DNA of 64,000 nt from Bradyrhizobium sp. Arg816. Its GTDB lineage: Bacteria > Pseudomonadota > Alphaproteobacteria > Rhizobiales > Xanthobacteraceae. Positions 58,764 through 64,000 of this stretch are shown here, piece by piece. The notes beneath the pieces are model-generated. The model was not told where the DNA came from. It worked only from the letters and a program-made list of their open reading frames with translations, and did no database searches. Made by a program: the position numbers and the translations under genes. The stretch is taken from assembly GCF_029989365.1 (NCBI RefSeq), contig NZ_JAPRAQ010000001.1, forward strand, positions 1,030,148 through 1,094,147. The letters run 5' to 3'. The number at the start of each line of letters is the position of its first letter. Positions within the stretch are counted from its first letter, which is position 1.

Positions 58764-60294
58764 GCCCACGCCGAAAGCCGATGTGTTCCAGGCCAATCGC
58801 GACCGCGCAGCACCGCTGCTGAAGACGCTGCGGGGCGACGGCATCGGCCACATGATCGACGGCAAGATCGTCCCCTCCATCTCCGGTGAGACCTTCGAGA
58901 CGAAGTCCCCGGTCGATGGCGCCACGCTCGCGAGCGTCGCGCGCGGCAGCGCCGAGGACATCGACGCCGCGGCCACGGCCGCTGCGCTGGCCTTCAAGTC
59001 GTGGCGCGACATGGGGCCGGCGATGCGGAAGAAGCTGCTGCACCGCGTCGCCGACGCGATCGAGGACAATGCCGACGACATCGCCGTGCTCGAATGCATC
59101 GACACCGGTCAGGCCTATCGCTTCATGGCCAAGGCCGCGATCCGCGCCGCCGAGAATTTCCGCTTCTTCGCCGACAAATGCGCCGAGGCGCGCGACGGCC
59201 AGAACACGCCGAGCGACGAGCACTGGAACGTCTCGACCCGCGTGCCGATAGGCCCGGTCGGCGTGATCACGCCGTGGAACACACCGTTCATGCTCTCGAC
59301 CTGGAAGATCGCGCCGGCGCTGGCCGCGGGCTGCACCGTCGTGCACAAGCCGGCCGAATGGTCGCCGGTGACCGCCGCCGTTCTGGCAAGGCTCGTCAAG
59401 GAAGCCGGCGTTCCCGACGGCGTGCTCAACACCGTGCACGGTTTTGGCGAGGAGGCCGGCAAGGCCCTGACCGAGCATCCCGCGATCAAGGCGATCGGCT
59501 TCGTCGGCGAGAGCGCGACGGGCTCGGCGATCATGGTTCAGGGCGCGCCGACCTTGAAGCGCGTGCATTTCGAGCTCGGCGGCAAGAACCCGGTGATCGT
59601 GTTCGACGACGCCGATCTCGACCGCGCCCTCGATGCGGTCGTGTTCATGATCTACTCGCTCAACGGCGAGCGCTGCACATCGTCAAGCCGCCTGTTGATC
59701 CAGGCCAGCATTGCGGAGAAATTCATTGAGAAGCTGACCGCCCGCGTGAAAACGCTGAGGGTCGGCCATCCCCTCGACCCCGCCACCGAGATCGGACCGC
59801 TGATCCACGAACGGCACCTGGCAAAGGTGTGCTCCTATTTCGACGTCGCGCGACAGGACGGCGCGACGATTGCCGTCGGCGGCAAAGCTTTCGATGGTCC
59901 GGGAGGCGGACACTACGTCGAGCCGACGCTGGTGACCGGCGCGACCGGCAAGATGCGCGTGGCGCAGGAGGAGGTGTTCGGCCCCTTCCTCACCGTGCTG
60001 CCCTTCAAGGACGAGGCCGACGCGATCGAGATCGCCAACGACATCCGCTACGGCCTGACCGGCTATGTCTGGACCAACGACGTCGGCCGCGCGCTGCGCG
60101 TTGCCGACGCGCTGGAGGCCGGCATGATCTGGCTCAACTCGGAAAACGTTCGCCATCTGCCGACGCCGTTCGGCGGCATGAAGGCCTCAGGCATCGGCCG
60201 CGACGGCGGCGACTACTCGTTCGACTTCTACATGGAAACCAAGCACGTCTCGCTGGCGCGGGGCACGCACAAGATTCAGAAATTGGGAATCTGA
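58756..60294 (+). CDS. hpaE: 5-carboxymethyl-2-hydroxymuconate semialdehyde dehydrogenase HpaE
   Basis: 512 residues of the aldehyde dehydrogenase superfamily, with Asn175 (TPWN), Glu273 (FELGGKNP) and catalytic Cys307 (GERCTSSS). It oxidises the semialdehyde product of HpaD with NAD. The gene order hpaH-F-E-D is coherent with the pathway. Confidence 0.94.
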   Translation: MDKPTPKADVFQANRDRAAPLLKTLRGDGIGHMIDGKIVPSISGETFETKSPVDGATLASVARGSAEDIDAAATAAALAFKSWRDMGPAMRKKLLHRVADAIEDNADDIAVLECIDTGQAYRFMAKAAIRAAENFRFFADKCAEARDGQNTPSDEHWNVSTRVPIGPVGVITPWNTPFMLSTWKIAPALAAGCTVVHKPAEWSPVTAAVLARLVKEAGVPDGVLNTVHGFGEEAGKALTEHPAIKAIGFVGESATGSAIMVQGAPTLKRVHFELGGKNPVIVFDDADLDRALDAVVFMIYSLNGERCTSSSRLLIQASIAEKFIEKLTARVKTLRVGHPLDPATEIGPLIHERHLAKVCSYFDVARQDGATIAVGGKAFDGPGGGHYVEPTLVTGATGKMRVAQEEVFGPFLTVLPFKDEADAIEIANDIRYGLTGYVWTNDVGRALRVADALEAGMIWLNSENVRHLPTPFGGMKASGIGRDGGDYSFDFYMETKHVSLARGTHKIQKLGI

Positions 60295-60323
60295 CGCCCG
60301 TCGAGCCGAGAGGGGAAACGCCA

Positions 60324-61307
60324 ATGCCCGTACCGCAACACATCTTCGAACCGCCGTTCAACATCATCCGCTCCAGCCACGTCGTGCTCGACGTGACCGA
60401 CCTGAAGCTCAGCCGCGCGTTCTACGAGACCACCGTCGGGCTGCATGTCGAGGATGCCGACGACAAGGTCGTCTATCTGCGCGCAGCCGAGGAGCACCAG
60501 CATCACTCGCTGGTGTTGCGCAAGGCGTCGGTACCCGCCTGTAACAGGCTCGGCTTCAAGGTCGGTAACGACAAAGACCTCGACAAGGCCGCCTCCTTTC
60601 TTTCGGAGAACGGTCTCTCTTACGCCTTCGTCGACCAGCCCTTCCAGGGCCGCACGCTGCAGTTCACCGATCCCTTCGGCTTCCAGATCGAGCTGTACGC
60701 CGCGATGGACCGGCGGCCGCATCTGCTTCGCCGCTACGACCTCTACAGAGGATGCCACCCGCAGCGGCTCGACCATTTCAACGTCTTCGCCGCCGAGGTG
60801 CAGGACACCGTCGAGTTCTACGCGCGGCTCGGCTTCCGCCTGACCGAATATGCCGAGGAGGACGGACCGAACGGGCGCATCGCCGCGGCCTGGATGCACC
60901 GCAAGGGCAACGTCCACGATTTCGCCATCACAAACGGCAAGGGCCCTCGCCTGCACCACTTCGCCTACTGGACGCCGACGGCGATGAACATCATCCATCT
61001 CTGCGACGTGATGGCCTCGCAAGGCTTCGTCAAGAACATCGAGCGCGGCCCGGGACGCCACGGCATCTCGAATGCGTTCTTCCTCTACGTGCGCGACCCC
61101 GACGGGCACCGTCTCGAGCTCTACACCAGCGACTACTTTACGGGCGATCACGACCACGAGCCGCTGCGCTGGTCGCTGCGCGATCCGCGCCGCCAGACGC
61201 TGTGGGGCGCGCCGGCGCCGCGCTCGTGGTTCGAGCAGGGTTCGCCGTTCAGCGGGCAAGCCGTGCGCGAGCCGAAGTTCGTGGCCGACGTGCTGGTGGC
61301 GGATTAA
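60324..61307 (+). CDS. hpaD: 3,4-dihydroxyphenylacetate 2,3-dioxygenase HpaD (class I)
   Basis: 327 residues from the ATG at 60324 with AGGGGAAA upstream; the longer frame from 59829 overlaps hpaE. Two vicinal-oxygen-chelate repeats; iron ligands are His151 (RLDHFN), His211 or 212 (LHHFAYW) and Glu265 (HRLELY). This is the gram-positive/actinobacterial-like class I type rather than the enteric HpaD (class III) fold. It cleaves homoprotocatechuate in the meta position. Confidence 0.92.
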   Translation: MPVPQHIFEPPFNIIRSSHVVLDVTDLKLSRAFYETTVGLHVEDADDKVVYLRAAEEHQHHSLVLRKASVPACNRLGFKVGNDKDLDKAASFLSENGLSYAFVDQPFQGRTLQFTDPFGFQIELYAAMDRRPHLLRRYDLYRGCHPQRLDHFNVFAAEVQDTVEFYARLGFRLTEYAEEDGPNGRIAAAWMHRKGNVHDFAITNGKGPRLHHFAYWTPTAMNIIHLCDVMASQGFVKNIERGPGRHGISNAFFLYVRDPDGHRLELYTSDYFTGDHDHEPLRWSLRDPRRQTLWGAPAPRSWFEQGSPFSGQAVREPKFVADVLVAD

Positions 61308-61310
61308 GAG

Positions 61311-62180
61311 ATGAAGCTCCCTCGCCTCGCCACCTATTCCGTCAAGGGTGAAATCCGCTACGGCGCCGTCCTGGAGGGCGGCATCGTCGATCTCTCCGCA
61401 CGCCACGCAAAAGACTATCCAACGCTGCGCGAGGTGATCGCGGCCGGGAAGCTCGTGAGCCTCGCCGAAGAGGCCGCCGGCCGCACGCCGGTTCACGCGC
61501 TCGGCGAGATCACCTGGCTGCCGCCGGTGCCCGCGCCGGAAAAGATCATCTGCATCGGCGTCAACTATCCCGACCGCAATGCCGAGTACAAGGACGGCCA
61601 GGAGGCGCCGAAATATCCGAGCATGTTCATGCGCTCGCCCCGCTCCTTCGTCGGCCACGACACGCCTTTGGTGCGCCCGCGCGCATCGGCGCAGCTCGAC
61701 TACGAAGGCGAGATCGTGCTGGTGATCGGCAAGCCCGGCCGGCACATCGCGGAAAGCGCCGCGCTAGATCACGTCGCGGCCCTCACGCTCTGCAACGAAG
61801 GCTCGGTGCGCGACTGGCTGCGCCACGCCAAGTTCAACGTCACGCAGGGCAAGAACTTTGATTCCAGCGGCAGCCTCGGCCCGTGGCTCGTGCCCTACAC
61901 CAAGGAAGCGCAGATCGCCGACATTCGTCTGACCACGCATGTCAACGGCGAGCTCAGGCAGGAGGACCGGACCAGCCGGCTGATGTTTCCGTTCCGCTAT
62001 CTCATCAGCTATATCTCGACCTTCGCGACGCTTGTCCCCGGTGACATCATTGTGACGGGCACGCCGACCGGCGCCGGCGCGCGGTTCGATCCGCCGCGCT
62101 ATCTGAAGCCCGGCGATGTCATCGAGGTCGAAGCCGAAGGCATCGGCATGCTACGAAATGGCGTCGTCGACGAAGCCTGA
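61311..62180 (+). CDS. Fumarylacetoacetate-hydrolase-family protein (HpaG-like)
   Basis: 289 residues with ICIGVNYPDRNAEY, DYEGEIVLVIGKPG (metal-ligand Glu132 and Glu134) and GKNFDSSGSLGPW, then IVTGTPTGAG. In the hpa pathway an FAH-family protein (HpaG) decarboxylates and isomerises the intermediate; here the single-domain form differs from the two-domain enteric HpaG. Three bases after hpaD. Confidence 0.88.
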   Translation: MKLPRLATYSVKGEIRYGAVLEGGIVDLSARHAKDYPTLREVIAAGKLVSLAEEAAGRTPVHALGEITWLPPVPAPEKIICIGVNYPDRNAEYKDGQEAPKYPSMFMRSPRSFVGHDTPLVRPRASAQLDYEGEIVLVIGKPGRHIAESAALDHVAALTLCNEGSVRDWLRHAKFNVTQGKNFDSSGSLGPWLVPYTKEAQIADIRLTTHVNGELRQEDRTSRLMFPFRYLISYISTFATLVPGDIIVTGTPTGAGARFDPPRYLKPGDVIEVEAEGIGMLRNGVVDEA

Positions 62181-62205
62181 ACAACAATCGAAATGGAATA
62201 GTGCA

Positions 62206-63831
62206 ATGACCACCCTCACCGGCGGCGAAGCGATCGTAAGCGGCCTTGTCGCCCATGGCGTCGACACCGTGTTCGGCCTGCCCGGCGCGCAGGTCTACGG
62301 TCTGTTCGACGCCTTCCACCAGGCCCGGCTCAACGTGATCGGCGCGCGGCACGAGCAGGCCTGCGGCTACATGGCGTTTGGTTACGCACGCTCCAGCGGC
62401 AGGCCCGGCGTGTTCAGCGTGGTGCCCGGCCCCGGCGTGCTCAACGCCAGCGCGGCGCTGCTGACCGCCTATGGCTGCAACGAGCCGGTGCTGTGCGTGA
62501 CCGGCCAGGTGCCGACGCAGTTTCTGGGCAAGGGCCGCGGCCATCTGCACGAGATGCCGGACCAGCTCGCCACCTTGCGCACCTATGTCAAATGGGCCGA
62601 TCGCATCGAAACGCCCGGCAACGCGCCGACCACCGTGTCGCGCGCCTTCCAGGAGATGACGTCCGGCCGTCGTGGCCCTGCCTCTGTCGAAATGCCCTGG
62701 GACGTCTTCACCCAGCGCGCGGACACATGTGACGCAAAGGTGCTGGAGCCGCTGCCCGCGCCGCTGCCCGATCCGGATCTGATCACGCAGGCGGCTGCGG
62801 TGATCAGGAGCAGCAAGGCGCCGATGATCTTTGTCGGCAGCGGCGCGATCGAGGCGCGCGACGAAATCCTCGAGCTCGCCGAGATGATCGATGCACCCGT
62901 CGTCGCCTTCCGCAGCGGGCGCGGCATCGTCTCCAACGCGCATGAGCTGGGGCTCACGATGGCTGCCGCCTACAAACTATGGCCGAAGACCGATCTCATG
63001 ATCGGCATCGGTTCGCGGCTGGAGCTGCCGACCATGTCGCGCTGGCCGTATCGGCCCGACGGGTTGAAGAGCATCCGGATCGACATAGATCCCGTCGAGA
63101 TGCGGCGCTTCATCTCCGACACCGCCATCGTCGCCGATGCCAAGACCGCGACCGCCGATCTGATCGAAGCGGTCAGCAAGGCCGGCTACAGCAAGACCGC
63201 CGGCCGCCGCGCCGCGATCCGCGAGGCCACCGCGACCGCGCTGGCGGATATCCAGAGCATCCAGCCGCAGATGGCGTATCTCAACATCCTGCGCGAGGTG
63301 CTGCCGGCCAACGCGATCGTCACCGATGAATTGTCGCAATTCGGCTTCGCGTCCTGGTACGGCTTTCCGATCTACGAGCCGCGCACCTTCATCACGTCAG
63401 GGTATCAGGGCACGCTCGGCTCGGGCTTTCCCACAGCGCTTGGGGCCAAGGTCGCCAACCCCGACAAGCCGGTGGTGGCGATCACCGGCGACGGCGGCTT
63501 CATGTTCGGCGTGCAGGAGCTTGCCACCGCCGTGCAGTTCAACATCGGCGTAGTGACGCTGGTGTTCAACAACAACGCCTACGGCAATGTCCGCCGCGAC
63601 CAGCGCGAGCGCTTTAACGGCCGCGTGGTGGCGTCCGATCTGGTCAATCCGGATTTCGTCAAGCTCGCGGAGTCCTTTGGTGTGGCTGCTGCGCGCGTCA
63701 CCGCGCCGGACCAGTTCAAGGCAGCGATGGAAAAGGCGCTGGCCCATGACGGGCCGTATCTGATTTCGATCGAGGTGACGCGGGATTCGGAGGTCAGCCC
63801 CTGGGCGTTCATTCACCCGCCGAAGCCGTAA
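62206..63831 (+). CDS. Thiamine-diphosphate enzyme (acetolactate-synthase-like)
   Basis: 541 residues from the ATG at 62206; the open frame from 62116 overlaps the FAH gene. An N-terminal pyrimidine-binding domain with catalytic Glu50 (GARHEQACGYMA), a central domain, and the C-terminal pyrophosphate domain with GDGGFMFGVQELATAVQ then NNNAYGN. No known hpa step uses thiamine diphosphate, so it may supply or process a 2-oxo acid. Last gene of the operon, 25 bases after the FAH gene. Confidence 0.88.
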   Translation: MTTLTGGEAIVSGLVAHGVDTVFGLPGAQVYGLFDAFHQARLNVIGARHEQACGYMAFGYARSSGRPGVFSVVPGPGVLNASAALLTAYGCNEPVLCVTGQVPTQFLGKGRGHLHEMPDQLATLRTYVKWADRIETPGNAPTTVSRAFQEMTSGRRGPASVEMPWDVFTQRADTCDAKVLEPLPAPLPDPDLITQAAAVIRSSKAPMIFVGSGAIEARDEILELAEMIDAPVVAFRSGRGIVSNAHELGLTMAAAYKLWPKTDLMIGIGSRLELPTMSRWPYRPDGLKSIRIDIDPVEMRRFISDTAIVADAKTATADLIEAVSKAGYSKTAGRRAAIREATATALADIQSIQPQMAYLNILREVLPANAIVTDELSQFGFASWYGFPIYEPRTFITSGYQGTLGSGFPTALGAKVANPDKPVVAITGDGGFMFGVQELATAVQFNIGVVTLVFNNNAYGNVRRDQRERFNGRVVASDLVNPDFVKLAESFGVAAARVTAPDQFKAAMEKALAHDGPYLISIEVTRDSEVSPWAFIHPPKP

Positions 63832-63858
63832 ACGAAGCATCGTCGTTCCAGGACTCCT

Positions 63859-63876
63859 TCCTTCTCCCCTTGTGGG
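63859..63876. repeat. Partial REP-like repeat cut by an insertion sequence
   Basis: CTTCCTTCTCCCCTTGTGGG matches the left arm of the repeat at 34582, but where that copy continues with AGAAGG this one passes into the IS end GCCTGTTGCG. The remaining arms of the repeat are not in the window. Confidence 0.7.
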
Positions 63877-64000
63877 CCTGTTGCGTAATTCGTCAATTGT
63901 GATTCCCTCGGGCAAAGCCTTGGAGGGTAGCGATGGCGGTTAAGCAGACGGGACAGCCGAGCTTTGTGGAAGCGCTGATGCCGAAGGGGGCCGGCGCCAA
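63874..64000 (+). mobile_element. Insertion sequence, left end (IS5-like, truncated by window)
   Basis: The sequence GGGCCTGTTGCGTAATTCG from about 63874 looks like a terminal repeat of IS5-group elements. It is followed within 60 bases by a transposase start. The right end is outside the window, so the family and target duplication cannot be confirmed. Confidence 0.6.
63933..64000 (+). CDS. Transposase N-terminus (truncated by window)
   Basis: ATG at 63933 with GGAGGG seven bases upstream. The visible frame is MAVKQTGQPSFVEALMPKGA and two or three more residues. The start resembles the N-terminus of IS5-type transposases in bradyrhizobia, but only 22 codons are visible. Confidence 0.55.
   Translation, partial: MAVKQTGQPSFVEALMPKGAGA

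Noticed and set aside
59829..61307. 492-residue frame extending hpaD upstream
   Set aside because: The upstream part is an Arg-rich shadow frame inside hpaE; the family N-terminus and ribosome site place the start at 60324.
62116..63831. 571-residue frame for the TPP enzyme
   Set aside because: The first 30 residues overlap the FAH gene and do not match the family; the ATG at 62206 fits.

Overview
The window is high-GC alphaproteobacterial DNA. It most resembles a Bradyrhizobium chromosome, or a close relative such as Rhodopseudomonas. The evidence is a complete hopanoid locus (hpnC, hpnD, hpnE, shc/hpnF, hpnG, hpnH, hpnN) together with a 2-methylhopanoid methylase (hpnP), several Liv-type ABC transporters, a phasin, and dispersed palindromic repeats typical of that group. 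Genus assignment is inference from gene content; no rRNA or tRNA gene is visible.

Positions 1-18150 hold the hopanoid region. hpnN (cut by the left edge) diverges from ispH-hpnH across an intergenic region with a self-complementary -10 element. hpnC-hpnD-hpnE-shc-hpnG form a tightly overlapping minus-strand operon that turns farnesyl diphosphate into squalene, then hopene, and processes adenosylhopane. A complete sugar-uptake module lies between hpnH and hpnG: an OprB porin, an ATPase, permease and binding protein of the ribose type, and a ROK regulator. It is bounded on both sides by near-identical bidirectional terminators.

Positions 18151-30146 hold two exported or uncharacterised proteins, an MMPL/RND transporter, then eutB-hpnP-eutC on the minus strand. 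hpnP sits between the two ethanolamine ammonia-lyase subunits. A chemoreceptor is divergent from eutB, and a GT-C-like membrane protein follows.

Positions 30147-33325 are a looser accessory stretch: a nitrilase C-terminal remnant with operator-like repeats upstream, a phasin, two very small genes and a Crp-type regulator. Positions 33326-40218 carry an acyl-CoA dehydrogenase, an orphan solute-binding protein, an HdeD-like protein, a Rieske/AIF-type oxidoreductase, an epoxide-hydrolase-like protein and an HD protein, with REP-like repeats between them.

Positions 40436-47133 are a three-gene operon of two transglutaminase-like proteins flanking a circularly permuted ATP-grasp/alpha-E protein. 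A lipase follows. Positions 48340-56576 are a catabolic and transport group (GarD/UxaA-like dehydratase, HpcH/HpaI aldolase, Ldh-type dehydrogenase) next to a Liv ABC system with a LivM-LivG fusion. Positions 56884-63831 are a homoprotocatechuate meta-cleavage cluster (hpaR divergent from hpaH-hpaF-hpaE-hpaD-FAH-TPP enzyme), with a perfect 16-bp palindrome over the predicted hpaH promoter. The right edge enters an insertion sequence that has interrupted a REP-like repeat.
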